Below the pieces are notes generated by a model. That model was not told the origin of the DNA. It was given only the letters and a program-made list of their open reading frames with translations, and searched no databases. Shown here one piece after another: positions 18,354 through 28,181 of a stretch of 64,000 nt of DNA; within the stretch, counting starts at the first letter, position 1, and each line of letters starts with the position of its first letter. The stretch is from an uncultured Prevotellaceae bacterium (lineage in GTDB: Bacteria; Bacteroidota; Bacteroidia; Bacteroidales; Bacteroidaceae): assembly GCA_900314715.1 (NCBI GenBank), contig OMWI01000004.1:185179-249178 (forward strand), read 5' to 3'. A program made the translations under genes and the position numbers.

Positions 18354-20900
18354 TCAATTTTCAATCATCAAAGGTTTGTCTATTTGGTGAATCACGGCCG
18401 AAGAACTGGTTTCTATCGCACGGGCTGAAGAAGCATCGGTCGAATTATATTGGAACTCACGAGCCACCAAGTTGTAGAGTCCGTTCTTCGTCTCTACTTT
18501 TCGGCTATTTCCCGCATGGTCAATCAATGTAATTCCTTCAGGTTTCAGACTTGCCCTAATACGATAGAATCGTTCGGTCAATGGGTCGATAACGGCAGTT
18601 TCAAAATCACCACTTTCTTCCTCTGCTCCAATAAAGAGGGCATTGTCTTGAATGTGGTATTTCAAGAAGTTCACGATTTGCAATGAGTCGCGTGTCTTGG
18701 CGGCATAGTTGCCAACTTCCTCATGAGTGTCAACTAATTCCCAGGTCGGCAATTTTCCGCTTTTTTGCAATGCTTCTATACTCTCGTTGGTAGGTACGTA
18801 AATTGTATAATGGTACGTGTTGAATACGGAAATGTTCGTTCCACCGCAAGCATTACGCTTGTTATGGATTATCTCGAACAAACCACTACCATCCATCAAT
18901 TCCAGGAATTTTGAGAATTCTGGTTTGCTTGCCAATACGTCTCGAACCGTTTGACGAGTTCCCAAGATGGGCGTTTCCAAGATGTAGCTCTTTCCGTTTC
19001 CGCCTTGTGTTTGGTCATAAATATAGCTAACGGGAATGGGTTTGCTTTCATTCATTTGGTAGCTTCCTTCAACGGTCATTCCATTGCTGCCGGCATTTGT
19101 GTTATGAACACGAATTTCCGTGCCGCCCTTCGTGCGATAGAAGGTCTTTCCATCTTCCACGTTTCCAATCACGATGTGCGTGTCCAAGATGTCTTTCAAT
19201 CGGTTTCTGATTTGGTTGTTATCAGCTAATCCGATGGAGTCTCCTACTTCTCCGGTAGCAGTATCATAATTCCAAATACTTGCCCAAACGCGGTCTTCTA
19301 TATTGACCCTCTTTCCATCGTAATGGAAACGGAATAATTGTGTTTGACTCTTTCCGTATGAACATGGGTCGATGTATTCCAACAAGGCATTGTTAGTTGG
19401 AATGAAGAAACTATAATATGAGTTCAATGAGTTCAGATAAACGTCGTATTGTAATTGTTCGATTCCCCAATACATAATACGCATCGATTCATTCACCAAA
19501 GCTGGGAAGGAAACGCTCACGTATGCCGTTGGCGAATATACTCTATTGGTAAGATAAACGGCTCCGTTACATCCCAACCAAACAGAATCAATGGCGTCAG
19601 GTGTTACACCCATTGGGTCGTTTGCGTCATTGAGAATGTTTTGGAATTTTGAAGGAACGGATGAGATAAACGAACTTAACATGTTGTTGTTGACGAGTTT
19701 TGCAACAACATCATCAGGAACGTTATCCCACGAACCATAATAGTCTTTCAAAACTTTACCAGCACCATTTTGCCAATATTCTTCCATGGCTTTGTCGCTG
19801 GGAACCATGATAACCGCCATGTCTCTTTGCAAAACGATGTTTCCGTCTTGGTCGTTCAAGCCTGCATAGTAAGAATTCCATTCAGGGTCAAACTTCAACA
19901 AACCATTTACGGGACCGTTGTCAGGTGTTACGTTAAGAGGTTGTCCTTCTTGCGACTTCCTTGAGAAGAAACGCTTTTGGAAAACGGTGTCAACGTTCGT
20001 GTCATATAAATAATTATATTGTGTCTTTACGGCCTCGTCGAGAGGGTAGGGAGCGCAATATCTTTCCAATAAGCGATTGAACTGACTTGCATTTTTCTTC
20101 TTGGCAATCAACTCTGCCATGTTGGGTAATGGAGTAATCACCTTTCCCATGCGATGGATAAATCCATTCGAACACTTGATGTTGGCTTGTACTACCTGTA
20201 CGCCGTTCACGCTGGCCTCACCAGGTTGACGCTTCGTTTCGTAATTGTAGATAAAGTCATAGTCATCATTCGTGATTCGCTTATTGGTAAGTTGTTTCTC
20301 GATAAAGTGAACCAATGGAACCACCGAGAAGTCTTCCATACATACCATCGTTTTCCCGTTGGTACGATAACGAGCCCAATAAGGATTGTCAGGCATTTGC
20401 TCTGGGCGAAGGATAGGAACAGAGTCGTATGGCTGACTTGAAGCCAAGCGGCGCATACATTCACCTTCACGTGGCGGTGTTCCCTCTACGCTTGATAAAC
20501 TATTCAACTGCATGGAATTGTCAATCATGCTGCCAAAGAGCAACAACTTCTTTTGTGACATTGACAGTTGAGCATAACTCTTCACACCCCATGGGTTGTT
20601 GCGGAAAAACTCTTCGTATGCAGCATCGTCTGCCACGAATAGCGTTTTTGAACCCGTCTTGGCAAGCACTTCACGATAGCCCAAGTCGTCAATCAATCGC
20701 ACGGTGATATTAAAACTCTCACCGCCCGAGCGACCTTGCTCTTCAAGCCAACTGTAAATGCTCGCCCCCCAACCATCTGGAGTACGTTCATCGAGGTCGT
20801 ATTCCGAACATGATATCATCGAGGTCATACCTGTAACCAGTACGCCTACCATCATGAGCCAATGACGACTTCGTTTCCAAAATTGTCTTTCGGTTTTCAT
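18354..20900 (-). CDS. Large fasciclin (FAS1) domain lipoprotein, 848 residues
   Basis: A lipobox (TSMISCSEY, cysteine near 31) marks a surface lipoprotein. Four FAS1-like units are visible through their conserved box: TLFVADDAAY near 85, AVIMVPSDKA near 365, YSFFIPTNNAL near 505 and YTIYVPTNESI near 705. Typical FAS1 starts precede them, for example FSKFLELMDGSGLFEII near 670. This is the longest of three FAS1 proteins in the operon and precedes the first SusC with 5 bases between stop and ATG. Function is not established; adhesion or glycan capture is inferred from position. Confidence 0.8.
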   Translation of the reverse strand: MKTERQFWKRSRHWLMMVGVLVTGMTSMISCSEYDLDERTPDGWGASIYSWLEEQGRSGGESFNITVRLIDDLGYREVLAKTGSKTLFVADDAAYEEFFRNNPWGVKSYAQLSMSQKKLLLFGSMIDNSMQLNSLSSVEGTPPREGECMRRLASSQPYDSVPILRPEQMPDNPYWARYRTNGKTMVCMEDFSVVPLVHFIEKQLTNKRITNDDYDFIYNYETKRQPGEASVNGVQVVQANIKCSNGFIHRMGKVITPLPNMAELIAKKKNASQFNRLLERYCAPYPLDEAVKTQYNYLYDTNVDTVFQKRFFSRKSQEGQPLNVTPDNGPVNGLLKFDPEWNSYYAGLNDQDGNIVLQRDMAVIMVPSDKAMEEYWQNGAGKVLKDYYGSWDNVPDDVVAKLVNNNMLSSFISSVPSKFQNILNDANDPMGVTPDAIDSVWLGCNGAVYLTNRVYSPTAYVSVSFPALVNESMRIMYWGIEQLQYDVYLNSLNSYYSFFIPTNNALLEYIDPCSYGKSQTQLFRFHYDGKRVNIEDRVWASIWNYDTATGEVGDSIGLADNNQIRNRLKDILDTHIVIGNVEDGKTFYRTKGGTEIRVHNTNAGSNGMTVEGSYQMNESKPIPVSYIYDQTQGGNGKSYILETPILGTRQTVRDVLASKPEFSKFLELMDGSGLFEIIHNKRNACGGTNISVFNTYHYTIYVPTNESIEALQKSGKLPTWELVDTHEEVGNYAAKTRDSLQIVNFLKYHIQDNALFIGAEEESGDFETAVIDPLTERFYRIRASLKPEGITLIDHAGNSRKVETKNGLYNLVAREFQYNSTDASSARAIETSSSAVIHQIDKPLMIEN

Positions 20901-20930
20901 AATTAATACTGTTTTATGGTTATCTGATTA

Positions 20931-23900
20931 TTATCTGATAATGATTTTTTGTGTCTTGCCATTTGGATAAACGATAATGTTCATACCTTTTTGCATATTG
21001 GGAATTTGAACGCCAGAGGCATTGTAAAACTTTGCCTTGCTGATGTCTGCGTCTCCGTCTTCCTCCAATACTTTCATGATGCCATCAGGAACAACTGAAT
21101 TGAGACGGCATTCCAACAACAGGAATTCATCGAAACCAGAACCATTGTTTTGGAAACTGATGATGTAATTGCCCTTTTTCGTAATGTCAAACCTTAATTC
21201 GTTTTCCTTGGCAGATGTTAAGTTGGCGGCAGTATTGCCGTTGGCATTCGGTGTAGCAGTCAAGTAATCAGATTGAGCAATCGCATTGTTGCTTGCGTCC
21301 AGAATACTTACATTATATTTAGGTGTACCTTTCCAGGCAGCCATTGCGTAGGTCAGTTTGTATGAACCAGGTTGCAAACCTAATGAGAATGCGTTTTGTC
21401 TGCCATACTCAGCCTTGTTTACGCGCCAATAGAGAGCCTTTCCTTGATAGCCTGTAAATCCAGTAAACGTACGACCACCACCAGTATACGAGTTTGGATA
21501 TTCGTGCATTTCACTGCTTTCTTGTGTTGCTTGCCAACCTTTTGGGAACGTTCCGCTCAGTACGTCCTTGAAGTCTAATGCATAAAGGGAAGACATGTCG
21601 GCAAAGATGGGTTGAATGGTCACGATGTCATCAGGCATGGTGAAGCTATTGTTTGCGTCAATGTTTACCGAACCATGGATAACGTTCCATCCTACCAAAG
21701 CATAACCTTCTTCGGGTGTTACGTTCAGTTGAACGGTCTTACCTTCAGCTGCTGCTTCCACTTCACAACTTACAGAACCATGTTCGCCATTACGAATGGT
21801 AATTTGGAATTCTTCTTCAGGTGTATCGATAGGTGTGTAAATTACTTGGTCGATAAACATACTCAAACCACCGCTATTCGTGATAATCAAAGTATTCTTT
21901 CCTTCCACCAAAGAAGCGTGGAATGTTGCTTTCTTCCATTCGTTATTCGCAGTCTTCTCAAGACTTACGGAGGTACGTTTCCCGTTGATGTTTGTTGAAA
22001 GCGTACCAGCACGTTGTGTTGACATGTATCGAATGGCAATCTTGTAATCACCCGCTTGCTTGATGTTCAAGTTATGGCGAAGCGAACCAGCTGTATTGGT
22101 ACCCATATCCATGAAACCATTTCCAGCATGACCGCGTGTAGTGCTGTACCAATTGTATGGGTCGGTAACGCAACTACGAATGCTTCTGTAATCCATGTCT
22201 TCAGCCTCGATGATGATTTCACCGTTGTAAGCATTTGGTTGCTTGGGTAAGTCGAGTGAAAGCTCTGAGTCGTTCAGTAAGTCATTGCTTCTGTCCGTAG
22301 CGGCACCATGACATTGAATGTCAAGGTCAATGGGGCCATTGTGCTTTACATACAACTTATATGCCTTGTTTTCCTCATCCCAATTCGTGGTTACGCTGGC
22401 AGAAGCCAATGTACGTTTCTTAAGCGTATAAGTGGGTTCCTCCGTTGCACCTGAAATGATGATGCTATCCATGACCAATGCGGTTGTGTCATTACGATAA
22501 TTGTTCAAGTAGAGCTTGATGTGGTCGGCATATTCGCGAACGACACCACTACTCAGTTTTCCGTAGTTCAGTTCTATCTGATCGCAGGTGTTGTAGAGTA
22601 GGGGAACAACAGCCTTTGCGGAAGTCTTCTTGTTCAAATAAGTATACGGAGTATAGGTGATGAGTTGGTTCTTGTAACGAGATACATACAAGTCGCCCGT
22701 ACTCACTTGTGGGTATTGTGCATTGAATTCAGAAACCTTTTTTGTTTGTGAAGACCAACGAGAGGTGGCAGCAGATTTCTTAACTTGTACGGGAATAGAT
22801 TTTGCCAAATCATCATAGAGTCCGATAGCTACGGGTATGGCTGCATATCGTCCCGTTTTCTTGAAATAACAGAAGTTATCCATCCATTGACCGTTTCCAC
22901 GGTTGAATGGGTCTGTTTGCTTGTAGAGACCATCGTAAAGGTCGCCCCAAGCTGCATATTTCTGTTCGTCATTACCGCTTGTTACGTCGTTGACAACGAT
23001 AATCTTCGTTTTGTTTACCACTTCTTCGCGTGTAGGAATATACATGGTACCGTCGATGATTTTGCGGAACATATCCATCCAACCGCCACGGAAACCAGGG
23101 AAAGTTCCCCAATTTCTGCGAGTATAACCCTCCACGGTGCTGTTGTTGAGGTTTTGGAAGTCTTCTGTCCAAATCAATTCAGGACCATCCCATACGGCAC
23201 CGCCATTCACACATGTTTGTTCCATCACCGTTCCGAAACCTGCAGCGATGGGATATTTCTTTCCGTGGTTGTTGCCTAACAAGGCATCAAGTGCTCCGTT
23301 CCAACCACAGTTGTCGTAACGTACACCATAGCTTTTAGCAAGACCAGAGATAAATGGCGAGAACGTTACGCTCTCGTTATTGTAGAAGCACGATGAGGTG
23401 GTGTACTTGTATAACCACAACATCGCCTCTGGATATTCCTTACAAGCAGCCAACAAATCCTTGTTGCGCTTCATCATACCAATGGGATTGAGAAGATGCG
23501 ACCAAATGTTTCCACAGAATGATACCGTGAGGAAACCGCCATATTTGTGAGCCATGGGAACGAGTTTTGCAAACAAGGCGATACGTGATGCTTGCGTACT
23601 CGAACTCTTATCGTTTGCTTCGTCGAATCCCCAGAACTGTTCTGCATAGTTCCATCCTAAGAAATTAGGGAATCGTTTGTAGAAATACTCGAAAATCTCC
23701 AAGTCGTCATCTTGAATGTGTGTATGTCCACCACTGGCAGGTTGACATGTAAACCACAAACCGTTGGCTTGGCAAACCGTACCCCAAGACTTATATGTCC
23801 TGATGGCGTTCTGTGGCATCTTGTACACGTTCTTCTCCGTGTCGTATTGACAGGAAAGAGACAAGTTCATGCAGACAAACGGTTTGATGTCGTCTGGAAT

Positions 23901-24062
23901 GAGGTCGATGATTTTCTGTGGGTCTGCCTTGTTCCACACATCGACGTGGATAAGCCACAATGGATGTTTTGAATCGATGGGGCGTCGCTCTTGCGCCCCA
24001 ACACTCACTCCGTTCATCAAGAACAGAATGGCTAAAAAGAGATGATAAAAATACTTGTTCAT
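20931..24062 (-). CDS. Multidomain GH98-family endo-glycosidase
   Basis: This 1043-residue secreted protein has a signal peptide (to about residue 23) and a GH98 catalytic domain starting HPLWLIHVDVWNKADPQKII. Conserved GH98 stretches include NYAEQFWGFDEAND near 155, GVRYDNCGWNGALD near 245 and WDGPELIWTEDF near 290; these carry the likely acidic catalytic residues. A CBM35/CBM6-like module spans about 612-745 (EIIIEAEDMDY). An InlB-type repeat follows (about 750-820, GYALVGWNV), then another beta-sandwich, and a sorting-like tail (FYNASGVQI...). Known GH98 enzymes cut blood-group glycans or glucuronoarabinoxylan. The neighbouring GH43, GH51 and pectin genes favour a plant substrate. It is the promoter-proximal gene of the operon. 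Confidence 0.85.
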   Translation of the reverse strand: MNKYFYHLFLAILFLMNGVSVGAQERRPIDSKHPLWLIHVDVWNKADPQKIIDLIPDDIKPFVCMNLSLSCQYDTEKNVYKMPQNAIRTYKSWGTVCQANGLWFTCQPASGGHTHIQDDDLEIFEYFYKRFPNFLGWNYAEQFWGFDEANDKSSSTQASRIALFAKLVPMAHKYGGFLTVSFCGNIWSHLLNPIGMMKRNKDLLAACKEYPEAMLWLYKYTTSSCFYNNESVTFSPFISGLAKSYGVRYDNCGWNGALDALLGNNHGKKYPIAAGFGTVMEQTCVNGGAVWDGPELIWTEDFQNLNNSTVEGYTRRNWGTFPGFRGGWMDMFRKIIDGTMYIPTREEVVNKTKIIVVNDVTSGNDEQKYAAWGDLYDGLYKQTDPFNRGNGQWMDNFCYFKKTGRYAAIPVAIGLYDDLAKSIPVQVKKSAATSRWSSQTKKVSEFNAQYPQVSTGDLYVSRYKNQLITYTPYTYLNKKTSAKAVVPLLYNTCDQIELNYGKLSSGVVREYADHIKLYLNNYRNDTTALVMDSIIISGATEEPTYTLKKRTLASASVTTNWDEENKAYKLYVKHNGPIDLDIQCHGAATDRSNDLLNDSELSLDLPKQPNAYNGEIIIEAEDMDYRSIRSCVTDPYNWYSTTRGHAGNGFMDMGTNTAGSLRHNLNIKQAGDYKIAIRYMSTQRAGTLSTNINGKRTSVSLEKTANNEWKKATFHASLVEGKNTLIITNSGGLSMFIDQVIYTPIDTPEEEFQITIRNGEHGSVSCEVEAAAEGKTVQLNVTPEEGYALVGWNVIHGSVNIDANNSFTMPDDIVTIQPIFADMSSLYALDFKDVLSGTFPKGWQATQESSEMHEYPNSYTGGGRTFTGFTGYQGKALYWRVNKAEYGRQNAFSLGLQPGSYKLTYAMAAWKGTPKYNVSILDASNNAIAQSDYLTATPNANGNTAANLTSAKENELRFDITKKGNYIISFQNNGSGFDEFLLLECRLNSVVPDGIMKVLEEDGDADISKAKFYNASGVQIPNMQKGMNIIVYPNGKTQKIIIR

Positions 24063-24084
24063 GGATAGTAAAATTAAATCTTTG

Positions 24085-24114
24085 CAAAATTACTTAAAAT
24101 ATATAATATACAAA
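24085..24114 (-). promoter_or_regulatory. Predicted promoter of the GH98-SusCD-FAS1 operon
   Basis: On the minus strand TTTG (24111-24114) is followed after 18 bases by TAATTTTG (24085-24092), about 22 bases before the GH98 start codon. It is the only good match found for the whole eight-gene operon. Confidence 0.5.
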
Positions 24115-24274
24115 ATATGTTATGTATCATGCTCTTTTGTTTGTGTAACATTGCCGTTGGAGTGTTTTTGCGAAAAATGCGATTTAAACATTATACAAAG
24201 TTTATGTAAGATATTGAAAACGCTATTTGAAAGTGCGATTCGGCTTTTCGAATGGAAAAAACAAGCCATCAAAA

Positions 24275-24305
24275 TTGGAGTTTTCTCGATAAAACATTAT
24301 CTTTG
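24275..24305 (+). promoter_or_regulatory. Predicted promoter of the CotH-like gene
   Basis: TTG (24275-24277) and TATCTTTG (24298-24305) are 20 bases apart. The element lies downstream of the in-frame ATG at 24252 and 24 bases before the ATG at 24330, which decides the start of the CotH-like gene. Confidence 0.65.
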
Positions 24306-24329
24306 CAGCATAGTTTAAGGTTGTTTTTG

Positions 24330-25934
24330 ATGAAAAAGAAAATATTACTGCTATTATTTGTGGTTTATGCCATGCTTTTCACCATGAGCGCATACGCTCA
24401 GAAAAGTTTGCCTACCATCTGTATCACCACTTCCACACCGCTGAATCCAAGACAGAAAGTGGCTGCTCACATGAAGACTATAGGTTATGACGGTCCTATC
24501 GGCATTAAGTTGCGCGGAAACAGTTCTCTGAGTTTCAACCAAAAGAAATACACGATAGAGACACGCGATGCTGATGGCAAGGAGTTGGACGTGAGTTTAC
24601 TAGGCTTGCCGGCACATAGCGACTGGGTTTTATTGGCACCTTACAATGATGTTTCCATGTTGCGTGATCCGCTTGCCTTCCAGTTGTGGCGTGATATGGG
24701 ACACTGGGGACCTCGAACCCTGATGTGCGAGTTGGAGTTGGATGGAGAGTATCGTGGTATCTATATCCTTTCCGAGGCCATTAAACGAGGAATAGATAGG
24801 GTGAACATCAGCAAGTTGAAAAAGAGCGACATCAGCGGACGTGAATTGACAGGCGGTTATTTGTTGCGCATAGATACATTCAACGAGGACGATGCTACGT
24901 TCACTTCGAAAGTGCCAGGCATTGGCGAGGGCAATATGTCAACCGAAGTTATTTGGTCGTGCATCTATCCGAAGAAGAAAAAGTTGCAACCCGAACAACT
25001 AACCTATATCCAGAATTATATAGATACGGTGGAGCAAGTGATACAATCAGAATATTTTGCCGACCCGGCGAAAGGTTATGCTCACTATATCGACGTACCT
25101 TCGTTCGTGGATTATTTCATTCATACGGAATTGAGCCTCAATGCAGATGGTTACAAACGAAGTGCCTATTTCTACAAAGAGAAACAGAAAGAAGACGGAA
25201 CGGGTGGTAAGCTCTTCGCAGGTCCTGTGTGGGATTATAACCTTGCCTATGGCAATGCCAACTTCGCTAATGCCAACAATCTGGAGGCTTGGTGTTTCGA
25301 GGGGGCAAGCAACAATCCAACTCCAGCGATGTGGCAACGACTTCTACAAGATCCTGTATTCCGCAAAGCGGTAAAGGTGCGCTATTTGGAGTTGAGGAAG
25401 AATGTGTTGAGCAGCAAGTCTATAAATGCCTATATCGACAGTCAAGTTAAACTTTTAGTTGAAGCAAAAGACCGTCACTTCCAGAAATATCCCGAGTTAC
25501 TGGTGAGCGAAGAACGTAAACAACAGTTGGCTGAACAACAAAAACAAATGGGTGGATTCCCGTTTGGTGGAGGTTTCCCATTTGGTGGTGGAGGTTTCCC
25601 ACAGATGGGTCAATTTCCTCCAGGTGGTTTTCCTCCAATGGGAGAAATGCCACAAGGCGATTTTCCCAAGATGGGCGAATTTCCTCCAATGGGCGAGTTC
25701 CCGCACATGGAAGGATTCCAGTTTGATGTAGTAGGTATGTTTGCCGCTTACCGTGTCAGTAGTTATCAAGAGGAAATCACTATCCTCAAGAAGTGGATTG
25801 CCGACCGACTGGCATTCTTGGACAAAAATATTGCTCGCTTCGATAGTGACTGGTTGCCTCGCATCCAACCGCTCGTTGAGAAGAAAATGCAATTCCCATT
25901 CGGTGGTTTCCCTGGTGGCTTTCAAAATAAGTAG
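24330..25934 (+). CDS. Secreted CotH-kinase family protein with FPFGGG-type repeats
   Basis: This 534-residue protein begins with a signal peptide (MKKKILLLLFVVYAMLFTMSAYA). The CotH domain is recognised by IKLRGNSSLSFNQKKYTIET near 55, DVSMLRDPLAFQLWRDMG near 110, and the distal FAGPVWDYNLAYGNANF near 300. CotH proteins of spore formers are protein kinases; secreted bacterial homologues are of unknown role and often lie near glycan-use genes. Residues about 405-470 are low-complexity (GGFPFGGGFPFGGGG, then FPPMGE repeats), followed by an ordinary C-terminal helix. The start was set by the promoter just upstream. It is divergent from the GH98 operon. Confidence 0.8.
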   Translation: MKKKILLLLFVVYAMLFTMSAYAQKSLPTICITTSTPLNPRQKVAAHMKTIGYDGPIGIKLRGNSSLSFNQKKYTIETRDADGKELDVSLLGLPAHSDWVLLAPYNDVSMLRDPLAFQLWRDMGHWGPRTLMCELELDGEYRGIYILSEAIKRGIDRVNISKLKKSDISGRELTGGYLLRIDTFNEDDATFTSKVPGIGEGNMSTEVIWSCIYPKKKKLQPEQLTYIQNYIDTVEQVIQSEYFADPAKGYAHYIDVPSFVDYFIHTELSLNADGYKRSAYFYKEKQKEDGTGGKLFAGPVWDYNLAYGNANFANANNLEAWCFEGASNNPTPAMWQRLLQDPVFRKAVKVRYLELRKNVLSSKSINAYIDSQVKLLVEAKDRHFQKYPELLVSEERKQQLAEQQKQMGGFPFGGGFPFGGGGFPQMGQFPPGGFPPMGEMPQGDFPKMGEFPPMGEFPHMEGFQFDVVGMFAAYRVSSYQEEITILKKWIADRLAFLDKNIARFDSDWLPRIQPLVEKKMQFPFGGFPGGFQNK

Positions 25935-26065
25935 TCACCTATTCGCTTGTTATCTTTTGAGTTTTTTTTGTATCACTCTTTTTCGATATTGTAACATGCG
26001 CGTGTATGTGTGAATGAAATAAAGTTGGCAAAACATTTCACAAAGTTTGATATCGATTTTTATTC

Positions 26066-26073
26066 TATCTTTG
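26066..26073 (+). promoter_or_regulatory. Predicted -7 element of the GH43 gene
   Basis: TATCTTTG at 26066-26073, 26 bases before the chosen ATG at 26100. The upstream TTG is not well spaced. Confidence 0.45.
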
Positions 26074-26099
26074 CAAAAAGAATCAAAATGCCAGATTTT

Positions 26100-28145
26100 A
26101 TGAAAAGATTATTCACACAGTTATTGATGCTCATTGCATTCAGTTCGGCTAACGCCCAAAATCCCTATCTGCCTTTGTGGGAACATCTTCCTGATGGTGA
26201 ACCGCGTGTTTTTGAAGATCCCGACAACCCAGGTAAGTATCGTGCCTATATCATCGGTTCTCACGATGTTACTTATACTGCCTATTGCGGTCCCGACATC
26301 CGTATGTGGTCGGCTCCCGTTGAAGACCTCTCCCAATGGCGCGATGAAGGCCCCATCTTCACTTATTATGTCAATGGCCAATGGGATACGATGTTTGCTC
26401 CCGACTTAGTGGAAGTGAAAGACAAGGTAACGGGAAAGAAAACCTATTATCTCTATCCCCATTCCAGAGGTTGGCAACGTGTGGCAACGGTATGTAAAGG
26501 CGACCGTCCCAATGGACCATTCACGCCTATCAACCTTGAACCAGATGGTACGAAGTGTGTACCTGGTTCGTTGATTGACTTTGACCCATCCGTCTTCATC
26601 GAGAATATCACCAATAAGAAAGACCCCGATTTCGACAAGGGTTATCGTGCATACGTATTCTATGGTTTCCAACATTCTACGGCTTGCCAACTCGACCAAA
26701 ACACGATGTATTCGAAGCGTGAAGGTACGGAAGTCATTGACCCGTTTATACCTGCCAGCAGTCGTGATGGTAAGTTGCTCGACAAGGAGGGCAGCGAGTA
26801 CAAGGCTCTTTATAAAGGACAGAATCCGCTCGACTTTAATTTCTTTGAAGCATCGTCAATCCGTCAGGTAGGTAATAAATATGTGATGGTGTTCTCTGGT
26901 TATAGCGGTCAGGAATATGGTGTTGGTGCAACCAATTCTGCCCTGCGCTATGCGTTTGGAGATTCGCCATTAGGTCCTTGGCGTTCTGGTGGTGTGTTGG
27001 TTGACTCTCGTGGTGTCGTCCTCAACGAGGATGGTTCTAAGTTGATTACCACCAATGCCGCACACAACACTCATGGTTCGTTACAGGAAATCAATGGTCA
27101 GTGGTATGTTTTCTATCATCGTCCTCCCCGTGGATTCGGCAATGCTCGTCAGGCAATGGTGGCTCCCGTGAAGATTACTTGGGATAAGAAACCCGTAGCT
27201 AAGGGTGGTATGGTGAAGATTACTGGTTACGACCCCTTTGTAAAGGGTAATGAATGGACGGCAAAGGCAAGCAACGGCGATGCTTATACGGGTGCTGAGG
27301 TCACCTCTGAAGGCTTCCAGATTTTCGGTCTTCCTCCTTATCAATACTATTCCGCTGGTATCGCTTGCTTCATGTACGGTCCCAACGCCAACAATTGGAT
27401 GCAGGATAATCACGATGTGTGGAACAACTCCATGGACTTGGCTGGCATTCAGAATGGCGGAATCGTCGGCTTCAAGTACTTTGGCTTTGGCGGTTTGGCG
27501 CAAGATACCAAGGGCGTAAAGGCTTTTGAAGGAACCAAGAAAGGTGACAATACCAATTTATATGTGAACCTGACACATGGCAAACATGGCGCGTTCAAGA
27601 TTCACATTCTTCTCGACGACCCCTGGAAGGGTAAGGAAATCGGTGTAATCTCTGTTCCTGAGAACGACCATCGTGCTTCAGCCATCTTCGGCACCAGCGT
27701 TCCCGATGTTGAAGGTCTCACAGGCAAACATGCCATCTATCTCGTAGCCGAGGGTCCAGAAGTAAAGCAACCCGAGCAACCACAACAACCTTGGGCACGT
27801 CGTCAGGCTCAGCGTCCCCAACGTCCTGAAGGACTCTTCGACCTTCACGGAATTGGTTTCAGGAAAGATCAAGCTATTATCAATGTGCCTGTAGTTCCCC
27901 AACCAACCATCTTGGTTGATGGTAAAAAACTAAATATTCCAACAGCTCCAATCTTCTCTACCAATGCCAATGGATATACGAAAGTTAACCATTATCAATT
28001 GTATGCGCCTCTGAATGACCGTTCTGCCATCCAAGCCACCGCTTCCGATCCTTCGGTGAAGATAGAAGTTTCTCCGATTGTGGCAGGTCGATCAACCGTG
28101 AAAATGACTTACCAAGGACAAGAAAAGGTATTTTTGATTAATTGA
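26100..28145 (+). CDS. Secreted GH43-like glycoside hydrolase, 681 residues
   Basis: The start at 26100 gives a signal peptide (MKRLFTQLLMLIAFSSANAQ); Met at 26088 is an alternative. The N-terminal 380 residues match a five-bladed GH43-type fold: GEPRVFEDPDNPGKYRAYI near 35, MFAPDLVEV near 100 and NFFEASSIRQVG near 255, which should hold the general acid. Residues 400-560 resemble a CBM6-like module (AGIACFMYGPNANNW...GGIVGFKYFGFGG). A Pro/Gln-rich linker (QPEQPQQPW) near 585 precedes a small C-terminal domain. GH43 enzymes typically remove arabinose or xylose from plant polymers; the exact activity is not assigned. It follows the CotH-like gene on the same strand but has its own -7 element. 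Confidence 0.75.
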   Translation: MKRLFTQLLMLIAFSSANAQNPYLPLWEHLPDGEPRVFEDPDNPGKYRAYIIGSHDVTYTAYCGPDIRMWSAPVEDLSQWRDEGPIFTYYVNGQWDTMFAPDLVEVKDKVTGKKTYYLYPHSRGWQRVATVCKGDRPNGPFTPINLEPDGTKCVPGSLIDFDPSVFIENITNKKDPDFDKGYRAYVFYGFQHSTACQLDQNTMYSKREGTEVIDPFIPASSRDGKLLDKEGSEYKALYKGQNPLDFNFFEASSIRQVGNKYVMVFSGYSGQEYGVGATNSALRYAFGDSPLGPWRSGGVLVDSRGVVLNEDGSKLITTNAAHNTHGSLQEINGQWYVFYHRPPRGFGNARQAMVAPVKITWDKKPVAKGGMVKITGYDPFVKGNEWTAKASNGDAYTGAEVTSEGFQIFGLPPYQYYSAGIACFMYGPNANNWMQDNHDVWNNSMDLAGIQNGGIVGFKYFGFGGLAQDTKGVKAFEGTKKGDNTNLYVNLTHGKHGAFKIHILLDDPWKGKEIGVISVPENDHRASAIFGTSVPDVEGLTGKHAIYLVAEGPEVKQPEQPQQPWARRQAQRPQRPEGLFDLHGIGFRKDQAIINVPVVPQPTILVDGKKLNIPTAPIFSTNANGYTKVNHYQLYAPLNDRSAIQATASDPSVKIEVSPIVAGRSTVKMTYQGQEKVFLIN

Positions 28146-28181
28146 GGTTTTTAGTTAATAGTTTTATAAGTTTCATTTCTT

